64,000 nucleotides of DNA, from the NCBI RefSeq assembly GCF_025766255.1, contig NW_026516720.1, positions 1 to 64,000 on the forward strand, written 5' to 3'. This stretch comes from Zychaea mexicana. Its lineage: Eukaryota; Mucoromycota; Mucoromycetes; Mucorales; Lichtheimiaceae. Positions 9,358 to 20,321 of this stretch are shown here, piece after piece (the first letter of the stretch is position 1; the number at the start of each line of letters is the position of its first letter). The notes beneath the pieces were generated by a model, which saw nothing but the letters and a program-made list of their open reading frames with translations, was not told the origin of the DNA and did no database searches. The position numbers and the translations under genes were made by a program.

Positions 9358-9696
9358 TCAATCCATAACAATTAATTTTAGTTAAGGATTTCACTGTCAA
9401 GCTAGCCTTCATCCAGGTATTCCTCGGCTAGAGAAGGGACTTGCTCACTACTGTTCCGCCACTATAAGTATTAAATCAAACATAAAGGGATATTACAACA
9501 TAAAGGGTTTAAACAGATTAATACAAAACTTAAACTGTTTAAAGAATTAAAAAAAAAATAAAAAAGAAATACCTTAAGTGTTTCAAAAATAAAAAAATTA
9601 TAATCTAATTTTTTATTTTTTCCTACATATGTTTAAACAATGATATACATTTAATTAATAAAACCTTTTTTGATTTACAGATAGGGATTAACACCC
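9358..9696 (-). repeat. Right terminal inverted repeat of the 1.98-kb element
   Basis: Inverted copy of 7718-8081. The outer end is GGGATTAACACCC at 9684-9696, immediately followed by zinc-finger coding sequence on the minus strand. Confidence 0.75.
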
Positions 9697-10038
9697 TATC
9701 GAGTCGCTCTTACTATTTGCTGTTGCTGAGTAGTTGCCACGATGTCTTTTAAAGTGCGATCGTACAGTAGAGCCGGTTGTCATAGATTTTTTGTAAATAG
9801 TGCAAACGAACTCGCCGGTAGCTGTGTCGCGTTCCAGTACCATCGCAATGGTTTCCCCTAAGTCAAAGTGTGAACGAATGAATGATGCTTTTCATATGCA
9901 CAAAGAAAAAGACAAACCTTGATCATTGCTGTAATTCACTTCGACTGTTGGAGAATGCCCATTTCTCCTGTGGTTTGCTAATTGCCAAGACGTTTCGAAG
10001 TGCGTGTCGCAAAATTCACAAATATATCTGGATGACAT
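9697..10038 (-). pseudogene. C2H2 zinc-finger gene truncated by the long-TIR element
   Basis: From ATG 10038 exon 1 (10038-9918) encodes a C2H2 finger: CEFC, 12 residues, then H-x4-H (CDTHFETSWQLANHRRNGH). An intron (GTTTGT...TTAG, about 9917-9858) follows. Exon 2 (from 9857) continues with GEFVCTIYKKS and SHFKRH, a second finger-like or BED-like unit lacking one Cys. The reading frame runs into the terminal inverted repeat at 9696. I infer that the element inserted into the gene and removed its C-terminal part. No clear continuation was found left of 7718. The target of the protein is unknown. Confidence 0.55.
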
Positions 10039-10689
10039 TGTAACGGCAACAATTAGTGAAGTGAAACGAAAAAGCAGGTTTTTTATGGCGTTCTATGCGC
10101 AGTTAGCGACGACTTCGGTCGGAGCGTGAAACACCCTATTGCACAGATTAATTCTACTGGCTTGCAAGTGAATTATAGAAAAAAACTTACACAGATTGGT
10201 TGAAATACATGATCAATGTGAACATCTTTTGGACTAGAGAGGGGGGGGGGTGAGGATGTTTTTTTTAGATTATATAGATTATTAGGGTAAGGGATGGAAT
10301 TTTGAAAGGGGTAAATGTTGGAAGCATGCTATTGACATGATAAGTACGTCGTTTTTGAACTTGAGACCGATGGCTAAGAAGGATCGAATCTCGTCAACAG
10401 TTTCGAAATATACTTCTACAAGTACTCAAGGGCCTTCGCCGGGCCTTCGCGGACAGGTTGTGCTCCACAATTATAAGAATAGGTACGGCTGATAAAAATT
10501 CGTCAGTTTTTCAAGTGGTTCAATGCGGCTGCTTAAGCCAAAGAAGACGCTTGGGACCGAAGCTGGGATCCGCCACTGCGGAAAACATTGGAATAGATGA
10601 TTTGAGTTGTTTTTTCTTGAGCATCAATGTCGTCAGGTGTAGTGACGATCTCTTGTTCTTTTTGCATTATTTATTACGGTGCTTTTGAG
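10039..10689. other. Spacer upstream of the zinc-finger fragment
   Basis: Contains a G-run (about 10241-10250) and a poorly supported 76-codon plus frame (10458-10688). I see no domain, RNA gene or repeat worth naming. Confidence 0.4.
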
Positions 10690-11560
10690 CGAGTTTGAGA
10701 ATTAGTGGAAGAACCCATGAAAGGAAAAAGAGGGCTACTTTCTTTGGTGTCGTGGCACACACACTTGCACGCACTTGCACACACACTTGCATACGCAGTG
10801 GTAGCTTTCCACCTGGAAGAAGAGCAGCTGCAGAAGCCCTGCGAGTCACTAATAAGAAGAATGTGTCTAACAAGCATCTTGAATTCGTGGTATCAATGTT
10901 TCTTCTTCCAGGAGTTGTTGTTTATCTTTTCAACTTGGCTTTTTAAAATCCTGTACAAACAGACCAAACCTGTTCAATTGGGGTTGAGCTCCGGAGAGTA
11001 AGCTGGGAGGTTGATAAACAGACACTTGTGACCACAAAGTTCATTGTATTTACGAATATATCCGTCATGATTATGGATTGACGCATTGTCCATCACTAAA
11101 TAATGGCCTTTGAATTCTTCGTAGTCATCCATCACGTCCAGCGTGTCAGCATTGAAAGTAAAGTAGTGTCCAGTGGCTGTGCCACGACTGTTTTTGTTAC
11201 GAGTTCCCATCGGCCCAATGCTGCCTTTCAGCTTTTATTTATTTTGAAAGGGATTGATGATGCCTTTGGGTCTTACACAAATATCCACAACTCCATGTGA
11301 TGAAATGGCACCGGGAATAGTAGTCGTTTTCGCTACTTGCAAAGTTTGCCCGTTGACCCACTTTTGACCATGCAAAGCTGCGCGTTCGATTGACGTGAAC
11401 TGCAGAAATACACACACACACAGTTTGTTGTAATAATCGCAACCATCCATCAAATGATCCAATCGAGCATGAAAAAGTCCAGCTTTGGCAAATTCAAGCT
11501 CAGTGAAAGCAGCTGCTGTCAATTCATCCAGAGTGCCAAAGAGAGGGAGGCTGTTCGTCA
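10690..11560 (-). pseudogene. Tc1/mariner (DDE_3) transposase remnant
   Basis: Minus-strand frames align to a Tc1/mariner transposase. 11561-11235 contains QKWVNGQTLQVAKTTTIPGAISSHGVVDI, the block upstream of the central Asp. 11210-10974 contains GHYLVMDNASIHNHDG and LFINLPAYSPELNP, the second catalytic Asp and the conserved YSPELNPIE motif. Coding-like sequence continues to about 10850 (LEEETLIPRIQDAC) after a frameshift at the PIE site. Stops and shifts show it is inactive. No terminal repeats were identified. The CACACACTTGCACGCACTTGCA tract at about 10755-10790 is a simple repeat inside the remnant. Confidence 0.75.
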
Positions 11561-12372
11561 ATCAGGTTGATCAAGAAAGGGCTTCCCCAGTTCAGATGGG
11601 GGGGGGCAGCATATATAAAATGAGTTAAGTCAAAAGTAAGGTGGGCCAGAATACCAGTGCTTTTATTATGGAGAATGCGTCAAGACTAAATTCACACGTA
11701 TACATAGCGTCGTACAGGGTTAAAAGATTTCCATGGTAACACTTTATTTGTTTCCATAGACACCATGTATCCAACTCAAAACGATAAGCTCTGCGATCTG
11801 TTTATTTTGTAGCTCATTGAAAGCAGCAGACGCCACTTTCTATGCGGTAGGTAAAATACATGTATAAACTGCTGCGTCATACATATGCATAGTTAGCGAA
11901 ATGTGATCCGACCTTGCATCCTCCTCTTTGTGTGTAGTCAGTCAGTCTCATGTGATCAGAAAGTTTTCTCAGACCACAAACACCGTCTGTTCCAGGCACA
12001 TTATCACAACGAAGGTCACGTTATACGACATGAACCATGTGGATCATCAAAAGGTTCAAGGCAAGACATGTACAGACAATAGGACAAAGGATGTATTTAA
12101 TATGTGTCAGCGTAAGAAGAAAGAAGAAGAAATAAATAAGAAATGTGAGTATGTATAAGTATAAGCAAGTAAGACAAGTAAGAAGAGGTCAAGGGTTTGT
12201 TTCCATACAGCAGAGTTATATGAGCAAGGTAAAGAGAGGGAAGCTTTCGCGGAAATAGGGAAAATGTACAGATCACGCAAGAAGAAAAAGCAAGGAGGTT
12301 CTCTTTTTTTTTTTTTTTTAACAAGATGACTTTTTTCTCGGTTTTGGGTCGGTTGGCTCTCTTTTTTTTTTT
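11561..12372. other. Spacer between transposon remnant and R-SNARE gene
   Basis: No gene recognised. The right part (12300-12372) contains long T-runs and is probably the 3' untranslated region and terminator area of the minus-strand R-SNARE gene. Confidence 0.4.
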
Positions 12373-13152
12373 TTACTGAGGAGAAGCTTGGGGTTCGGGT
12401 TCGCTTGGTTGCTGGTTTCCTCCGCCATTGTTGGTCTAGCATCATATGCATCGGGTTAGTTATCATCCCTCCTCTCCCCCCCCCCCACTAAGCTGAAACC
12501 CTTCCAACCTCTTCTTACCTGAGTGCCGACGATAGAACCTTATTGTTACGGCCAAATGAACAGGAAAAAAAAGTCAGACAATAGGCATTTGGTACAAAAG
12601 TACCCGTGTGTATATATAAGCTTACCGATAATGATACCCAGAATCACAAGGATGGTCACTGCAATAATGATCTTCCACTTCAAGTCCTTCCACCACATTC
12701 TCTTGCGAACTTGGTTTGCTCCTCGTCGGAAATGAGACGATGTTGCTTGCAAATCCTCTACAAAGTGTTTTGTTGTTGTTGTTGTTGTTGTAATAATGTG
12801 GGACGTGTTTAGTTTTCATGGAAAAAAACCACTAGATACGATGCACGTATTCTCTCTTCTTTTTCTTTACCTGTTTTGCCACGCAAGTCGTCCAGTCGTT
12901 CACCACGTTGCATCACCTTGTCAATATTATCTTGCATGATATTGACAACCTCGTCCACTTGAGCTTGAACACGTTGCGTCTTGGGCGGTGCTGCTTCACC
13001 ACCTCCACCACCACCACCACCTGCGCCGCCTTGCGAGTTGGGAATGTATGGGTCGTATGGAGAAGACCTAAAATGAGCGCGGAAATTAAACGTTGCTCAG
13101 CATGCCATGTTGTAAAAGATGAAATTGTAGCTTTTTTTTTTAAAGTCGTACA
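12373..13152 (-). CDS. SNC1: Synaptobrevin/VAMP-type R-SNARE (SNC1/SNC2 homologue), five exons
   Basis: Secretory-vesicle R-SNARE that drives fusion with the plasma membrane. Exon 2 (13067-12871) carries VDEVVNIMQDNIDKVMQRGERL with the zero-layer Arg. Exon 3 (12757-12626) carries RMWWKDLKWKIIIAV and the hydrophobic tail anchor. Exon 4 (12538-12519) is a 20-base microexon (SIVGTQ). Exon 5 (12435-12373) encodes TNNGGGNQQPSEPEPQ and a stop. Phases fit throughout and give 137 residues. The only in-frame start I find is split: AT at 13153-13152 joins G at 13067 across an 84-base intron, giving MSSPYDPYIPNSQ. A Gly-rich run precedes the SNARE motif. The 20-residue tail after the membrane anchor is longer than usual for this family. 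Confidence 0.82.
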
Positions 13153-13153
13153 T

Positions 13154-14581
13154 TAGTTGATGGGTTGAATCAAAGAGAAAACAAGTGGGGTTAAAGATGC
13201 AGAAAAAAAAGAGAACACCCACGTCTTGGCCTTTTTTTTTTTTTTGCGCCGAGAGGGTTTGGAAAAAGGCATTGCATCGGTTTGCCCAATGACAACCCTT
13301 GCCTGAGTTCCAAAAAAGTTGAACTATTTTGGCTTATAATGTAATGCGAACTGATTTATTCCTTGTTTGGCCTGGATCTGTTCATTATTGCCGTGTGTGA
13401 GGAATGGAAAGCTTGTTCTCCCCCCCCCTTCTTCTTCTTTCTCTTGGATGGTACAATGATGCTTATGAGTAGCAAGGTCATCTCAAAAGGTTACCCCCCT
13501 TTTTATGGTCTGCATGATTCCGATCCATTCATGATCTATCGTGATGATCATGGTGAGTGAGTTCCAACTCCCAGAGCCGAGAAAACCACAAGAGTAGAAT
13601 GATGCTCTTACTTGCTCCTGAATGTATTTATTATGCAAAAACCCTTTGTTATAAAAGACTATATAGTGCAAACCATTTCACTGTAGTTCCACACAAGATC
13701 AGGGCGAGAGATAAACAACACAACCTTAATAAGAGCAGCTCTGACCTCCAAGCAAACCCTATTCTAAATTCCAAGGGTTGTGCTACAATAACCGGCCTAT
13801 TGTGGGCAAGACGAAAATAGAACATAAAGAAGGGTTTACTGCTACTGTGCTCAACGTGGCTGCTATGTATGCATTCATGTACTATGTACTATGCGCACAT
13901 TGGTGATAAACATCCCCGGGAGGAATCTCTTTCTTTAACTTAGACGTCGGTTGACAGCAGTCTGTCTGACTGAAAAAAAAGTCCGGTCAAAAATCATATG
14001 AGTTATGCAGCGGTACCATAATTATGACGTTGTCTGTGATGGCTTTTAATGCAACCATGCGAAAAGAGACGGCGCGTTACCATACTCGTCGAACTTTACC
14101 ACATTGAAACCATTGACAACAGCATTTGGGTCAAGGCGGCCAGTTGTTATTTCCGGAGTTGGGAAGCCCCGGGGTGGGGGAGAGTTTCATCTATTTTTTT
14201 TTTTTTTTCGTTCATCGTTATAAGAAAGTGATCCCATCAGGACGGATTTTCTCTATTGATTTTCATGCAAGCCATCGAGATTGGCAGACATAACTATTAC
14301 GTGGTTTATTGATGATATGGCGGAGGAAGCTGATATGCAGGGCAAGTGTTATTAACAAGTATACAAGATATGCAAATGGAGAACTACGTGTATGATAAAG
14401 CGAAAAGGGAGGAGTTAGAAGATATTAGAGATTACAATAGTAGTAGTAGAAGTAGTAGTAGTAATAATGGTAGTGTTACAATGATAAGAGACAAGCAAGA
14501 AACATGAGTGATTGAGTGATTGATTGAGTGGGAATATATGTGTGTACGTGCGAAAAGTAAAAGGATGATGATAGCTCCGCC
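13154..14581. other. Spacer between the R-SNARE promoter and the AUR1 3' end
   Basis: No supported gene in 1.4 kb. The left part is the likely R-SNARE promoter (T-run at about 13230-13245). An AGT/AAT trinucleotide tract lies at about 14440-14470. Frames here are short and have biased composition. Confidence 0.4.
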
Positions 14582-15956
14582 TTATTTTGTCGGAGAAACA
14601 AGCTCAAGAGAAGTTGACCTCGGCGAATTCAGGCTGGCTGAGGACGAAGAAGTTGAAATAGCCGAGGAAACGAGCGACACTGGCCGACTCTGCAAAGGAT
14701 ATCCGTCTTCCACCACCACGGCTGTCACCACGTCGTCATACCCATCATTGAGCATGTCTGCATCGTCGTCTTCTTGTTTCATCAAGAGAGCTTCTTCATC
14801 ACCATCACGACCGCTGGCTTCTTTATCGGCATGGCGGCGGCGGCGAGGACGGTCGCGCTCAATACTGCGTACAAAAGCACCAAGGCTGATTTTCGTGAAA
14901 CCGAGGTAAGCGAGTCGAGTACGGCAATTCGGATCCAGGGGCGGGAGAAATGGGCGGGAAACAAAGAAGGCGCAGAGTGCAAACATGGAGCCGCCGACCA
15001 AATCAATCAGGTAGTGGTGTGTCAAGTACATGGTGGCCCACCACATCCAGACAACGTGGAGGAGACACAATGGCCAGAGTTTGCGTTTGAGGTAAAAGAG
15101 AAACAACATCGTCAGCGTGGCATCGGCCGAGTGAAGCGAGGGAAAGGCGCCAAAGACCAAGGGCGAGTGGCCAAACGAGGAGCCATAGAGTTCGAGTCCA
15201 AGGATCTTGTCAATTCGGGCCAATCCACCTGCTTCGCCATGAATCGAGTAGTCTGCTGGAGCTGAGCCGTAGGTCATTTCGTACCCTAAGAAGAACGATC
15301 CATTTACGCTTGTGTCAGTATGTAGTTTACTCTTCGAAAAAGAAGGGCATTATACACAGCGTACACGGATGTCTTTTTTGGTGGATGACTCCACAATCCC
15401 CAGAACAACCCTACAACAACTTACAAGGCGCGGCATTGGGAAAGCATATCTGAGTAAGCACAGCGAATACGTTCATCCAACCGAACGTCAACGCAAACAC
15501 ATCCAAGCAGCCAGGCGGGCCAAAGACAAACAGAATCAAGGCAAAGAGAAAAGGCAGCGAATAGTGAACAATGCCGTAAGGCAGCCATGCGATAATGTCA
15601 AGTGCTGGGTGTTGATGGCTTGAGATGAGTTCGGATAAATTGGCGCCGTAGAGGATCCGTTCAAGGGTTGGCAGGATGTTGACAAAGATGTGCTGCGGTC
15701 GCCAGTCGGTGGGGATGAATTGCACGGCATAGAAGAGGATGAGGTACCCAAAGACAGGCATGGCCGGGACACTAAAGTGTTTGAGATAAGGCACCATGGT
15801 GGAGCCAGCCAAGACGATGCCAAGTGCCAAGCGCACGTACCACGGGGGCGACTGGATGATGATGCCATTCGTCAGGGTGAGGGCAAAGAGGAATACGTGG
15901 CTGATATTGCGTATGGTTAGCCAATGGCGTAATCGTTGTTGTATTGACACGCCCAT
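14582..15956 (-). CDS. AUR1: Inositol phosphorylceramide synthase catalytic subunit
   Basis: Golgi enzyme that transfers phosphoinositol from phosphatidylinositol to ceramide, an essential fungal sphingolipid step and the target of aureobasidin A. Two exons: 15956-15425 (start MGVSIQQRL) and 15285-14582, joined in phase 1 to give APWYEMTYG, GGLARID and 411 residues, close to the 401 of yeast Aur1. Exon 1 has several membrane segments. Exon 2 has FPSLHSADA (His near residue 229) and YLTHHYLIDL (His 268, Asp 272), reproducing the His/His/Asp catalytic triad of the PAP2-like fold with the same 39-residue and 4-residue spacings as in yeast. The C-terminal 100 residues are acidic, Ser-rich and cytosolic-looking. 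Confident assignment. Confidence 0.93.
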
Positions 15957-16689
15957 TGCTTTCTCTCGTCTCGTGAGTAATGGCTTCTTTGACACGTTCA
16001 GTGAGTGAGTGAGTGAGGGGGAAATGAATGAAAAAGAAGAAAAGAAGAGAAAAGATAAAAAGACAGCAAAGCACGCCCTGCAATTAACCCAAAGGACAGG
16101 CGGAACCGAATTTTTTATTTTTATTTTTCTGGATGACACTCCGTTGGGTTTGTGGCAAGCAAAACCGTCAAAGGAGAAAGAAGTCTCTCTCTCTTTCAAT
16201 ACCCGTTCACCCTTCCTCACGTGTCTGAGGCTGACCACATCATGCATCATACAATCATCTGCACCCCAAAAGGGAAATGCATGGGTTTTGTAAATGATAG
16301 CAAGCCACCACACTTACTGTGCTTGTTTTAGTATTCCTGAAACTTGGTATCGGCACTTGTTGCAGCTCCCTGCTGACCTCCTCTCCTCCTTCTCAGCCAA
16401 AATTTAGACTTCTTTAACTTCAGGCTTAAATTGCGAGATTTTTGGATCCTCTCTCTTGTGTTGTTGTTGTTGTTGTTGTTGTTGTCCCATACTTTCATAG
16501 TCAAAGTTCCCTACTGTCCCTTTTTTGTTGTTGATATACTCTTTTTAATGCGTCTCATAGATGCACATGGAAAACGTATTCTACCGAGGTTTCTTGTGTA
16601 ATAATAATAAAAACCTTAAATTTTCCTTTTTGATATGAAAGGACAAAAACGAAAGTGTCCTGAAAAATACAATTGATAGTTATAGCATA
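15957..16689. other. AUR1 upstream region
   Basis: Contains the AUR1 5' leader and promoter, and a TTG/TGT trinucleotide run at about 16461-16485. The AUR1 reading frame stays open upstream to 16313, but no homology supports an earlier start. No other gene seen. Confidence 0.4.
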
Positions 16690-17105
16690 GGCACGGTGAC
16701 AGGGCATTTTTGAAGGCGACGCTTGATGAAATGGACAAGTATCCCGACATTATCTTGTCATGGATAATGTCCCTATCCATCCATAGCTCTCAGCTGATAG
16801 AGGAAAGTATATCAATTCTCGAGGATTTCGATAGGTATATCTTTTTCCATATTCTCCAGAACTAAATCCAATTGAGCAGTTCGGGTCGGTTGTCAAGAGC
16901 AAGGTGAAGCGAATCAAGTTCCTGGAAAAAAAAGAATCGCTCATGAACTAGAATTAGTGAGGCTTGCGATAGCTTGTATCCAAGTGATTTCAAAGTGATT
17001 TGTTTCTTCATTCCGCCCAATGTTTTACAAAGTGCCTCAAGAGAAGTTACTATGGCACGACATCTGTCCGACGCTTCCTTGGCCAAGACTTACAAGAGAA
17101 AGGAA
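16690..17105 (+). pseudogene. Tc1/mariner transposase C-terminal remnant
   Basis: Across three plus-strand frames one reads ATLDEMDKYPD, then HYLVMDNVPIHP (second Asp block), YLFPYSPELNPIEQF and VVKSKVKRIKFLE, the C-terminal third of a DDE_3 transposase. At least three frameshifts separate these blocks, so the copy is dead. It is not the partner of the remnant just downstream, which lies on the other strand. Confidence 0.7.
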
Positions 17106-17354
17106 AAGAAAATAAATTTATCGTCTTGGCTCTTTTTTTTTTTGGAAGCTGCTCCACCTAACGAGACATTATCATACGATATGTCACAGATAAGATAAAT
17201 CACAGTCTGGGATTATCGTAAGTGGGTGCAATTCCCTCTTTTTTTGTTTCACTCTGCACTCGCCACGATAGCTGAAAAGCTTCTCATGTAGTGTATCCCT
17301 ATAACAGACTCAAATGAGTCCTATAAGGGCTATGATGGCTGTGACGGTAAGCGA

Positions 17355-17830
17355 CTAAGAATAATCCCTGATGTCCTCTGATTTACTAATCATTATGATG
17401 TAGAGACTTGCAACAGTTGAAGGATTCTCATCAATGTAATTCAAAATTATATTGCTTATGCTGTTCCCCAAGAATATCATTGCAACCTGATTTTTTTTCT
17501 TCTCAAAGATGATGCTTTCAGGGTCTTCATAATAACGCTTGGCCCATCTCTGCGCTGCTCGGATAATTGTCTCACAGCAGCGGAAGCATTCACGCATTTG
17601 CTGAAAAATAAACGAAAACATCTAGTCTTATCCTCATCAGAGTAGACTATATAGCGTCGCTTATTGCATAACTCCATATCAATAGCATCGTTCCTCTCAT
17701 TCGCAACAGGGTGCGTTACAGGAATACAAATATCTTTCAGGAGGTTTATTCGTGAGGAATTGAGTACGAGAACTTGATGTATCAATAGCAAATAACTCCT
17801 CGTCAACAGCAAGGTCCATAAGCTCAATTC
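17355..17830 (-). pseudogene. Tc1/mariner transposase N-terminal remnant (helix-turn-helix)
   Basis: The frame from 17827 contains CNKRRYIVYSDEDKTRCF and NASAAVRQL, and a second frame continues with AQRWAKRYYEDPESI and YILNYIDENPSTV-like sequence. This is the paired helix-turn-helix DNA-binding region of Tc1/IS630-type transposases. Frameshifts near 17580 and 17480 break it. The catalytic half is missing on this strand; a catalytic half from a similar element lies 250 bp away in opposite orientation. Confidence 0.65.
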
Positions 17831-20289
17831 CGGTTCTCATCAACAACCTGTCCTCGCCCATCTTTGTAGAGAAATTGCATGTTCATTCAGAATCTCTGTA
17901 AAATAAACTGTATACAGGAGCGACATGTTGGCTTCATAACACGTGAACACGCCTTTCAGTGACTTTTACTTTCTGAAATGACTGTACACAATACAATAAA
18001 ACGACCCTATTGACATGAGCCTCTTTAAATTAGAGTCAGGCCCAAGGATTGATTAATCAATCATGTTATATGGCACTGCTCTTTACTACTACGACTACTA
18101 TGTATGAAGAGACGGTGTGTAAGCAACGAACACACACACACACACACACGAGACACCGCCAGACCCAAACGTTTTTTATTTTGCTCACATTTAGAAAAGC
18201 AAGAGTAACCAAAAAACACCACTTCTTGATATGAAGACATTTCTGGTTATGTAGTCTCTTTTAACTTGCTTTACATCCACAATCCGATCGCCACTCCTTA
18301 AAATCCTCTAAATAAGAATCCACTCTCTCTGTACGATAAGTTCGCTATTCTACCATGACGTAGATGGAAACAGCACCAAGTTGTTTTATTCAGTGGTGCC
18401 GATGCTGTGCGTGTTATTAAATAAAAGTAGCGTCGTTCGCTGTTGAGATACAGTACGAAAAAACAGGTAAAGTACATATTAACCGTGTATGTTCTATTAC
18501 GCTCAAAAAAAAGTCAATAGGGCGACTTGACTGTCACGTCGCAGAAGAAGCATTATAAACTGCACTAAATGTATACCATGCACAAAATGAGAGATACATT
18601 TTCTTACTAGCTTAACATCATGAAAATCTGGGGGCGAAAGAAAGTAAAAAAGACATATATCTCTGTCTTTTTTTTTTGTGTTTCATAGCAGTGAGTTTAC
18701 TTGACGGCAGCTACTGTGGGGTCATCATACTTTTATGACATGCCGCTCTTAGGTGCCAAGTTGTGGAGCCTGTGGCGGTAGCTAAAAATATATCCTCGTG
18801 GTACAGTATTGGCGCCAATATATTAAGGTGATATACTGTAACTGTACACATTTAGGGTATTTCTTGTCTGCTGCCAAGGGGGATGGATTGGTGTTATAGA
18901 ACCATTTAACTTGGAGTTCATCTCGTAGTATCATTTACGATCCGTACGGCTAAGCAGCAACTTTTAACCACAAATTTGAACCCCCGGGTGGCGCCTGTTC
19001 TCTCGAGATAGTATGTCGTTTTTCGTTTACTAGGTTTAAGGTACGTAGGCACTGGAGAACCGAGGGACCCTCTATTATAGCAAGTTACAGATAGCCCCCT
19101 TCTCTCTCTCTCTCTCTGTGTGTGTGTTCTATATAATTTCAAAAGTCAGTCTGTTGTTGTTTTGGCTATTTCACATATTGACCATTTCCATCATCTCATA
19201 GGATCGAACCCGTCTGTTAAGGCCTTGTACATGCGTTAAATAGAACACCGCTATTTGCATTGCTTCTACGAAGGAGCTTATTCTCAAGCTGATTTAACGA
19301 TGGAGTAATATCTACCTAACCGAAATCAACCGCAAGAATGGATGACCGGCTCAAAGTGTAGAACGCTGCATTTTAGGGTATATACACAGTTTAGGTCCGG
19401 TGCATCTGAAACCGCATATTGCCTTTTGCATCGTTGTTTATCATCACGAATGCTATCAAAACACATTTAAACTTTGTTGACGATGAAAAAAAAAAAAATA
19501 GAGAGGGCTGGGACAGTCATAGGAATTGGATACGTCGAAAGCAAATCAATACAAATGGGTCTATGGATTGGATGGAACGATGAGTGATACTAAGATGAAC
19601 GTTTCTTAGTTATCACAGCAGATGGGCCGTGTACATATTTACGAATTGTCGGTCCCGTGACTCTCGTTTACCTATCACTGCAACCTACCTGCGATGCATG
19701 CATTGTTGTTGTTGTGTTGTTGTTGCTGTGCGTATGTATACAGTAATATTCGGTTTATTTTTTGCCAATGATACACAAACATGCGTTGTCATGCCTGTGA
19801 TATCCTGTATGTAACATTCTTTACATCCAACAAGTTAGTAAATGATTTATTTTAAGACGTATGCTGCATTTTGCATAAGCCGAGTAATGCATGTTATACA
19901 TAATAATCAATCTCGGTAAATATACAACGAAACGTCAAATGCTGTGGAATCAAAACAATCGAAAAAGGCTGGGTTGTTGTGTCATACATAATTATATACC
20001 ATGATAAGCGCAAAATATAGAGTAAATTACATTACTAGGTGCTTTTGCCTTTCCATCACCCATAAAAGTATTTAGTGTCGCTTCTGATTTATCATAAAAG
20101 GCCTCTGCTGTCTTGACATCACTTGGAAATAAAATATATAGAGTTTAAAAATTGCAAGTAGATGAATATATCCATTTTTGCAAAACTGTACTTTGCTTAT
20201 AAGTTACTTTAAAAAATTTTGAATCAATGTTCCCCACCAGGTCGTGTCTTGGTGAAATGTCACAGAGATGATGCTTTCGCGTAATGTAA

Positions 20290-20321
<32 letters not shown>

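Larger units (their letters stand above)
7718..9696. mobile_element. 1.98-kb transposable element with long terminal inverted repeats
   Basis: The left end (GGGTATTAATCCTTAACAG...) and the reverse complement of the right end (GGGTGTTAATCCCTATCTG...) match for about 340-360 bp. The match includes the shared blocks AAAAAAGGTTTTATTAATTAAAT, AATAAAAAATTAGATTATAA and GCAAGTCCCTTCTCTAGCC. No target-site duplication is visible next to the GGGT termini. The interior (8082-9357) holds only broken minus-strand ORFs, so the copy looks non-autonomous or dead. Long TIRs starting with GGG recall Mutator-like elements, but no transposase domain supports that. It lies at the end of a C2H2 zinc-finger reading frame. 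Confidence 0.75.

Noticed and set aside
12107..12466. A 119-codon minus-strand frame rich in Lys, Pro and Ser at the end of the R-SNARE gene
   Set aside because: It overlaps the terminal R-SNARE exon (12435-12373) in another frame and consists mostly of translated poly-A/T tracts. The short exon in the spliced frame ends properly with a stop.
14774..15265. Long plus-strand frame of 163 codons opposite AUR1
   Set aside because: It is antisense to well-conserved AUR1 exon 2 and shows no domain. Open antisense frames are common opposite GC-rich coding exons.
18918..19280. Possible tRNA genes suggested by GGTTCGATCC-like and GGTTCAAAT-like words on the minus strand (about 19200 and 18975)
   Set aside because: No acceptable A box, anticodon stem or acceptor pairing could be built at the right distance in either case.
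20291..20320. TAG trinucleotide run with an overlapping Leu-rich frame
   Set aside because: It is a simple microsatellite; the Leu run in the minus frame is only its translation.
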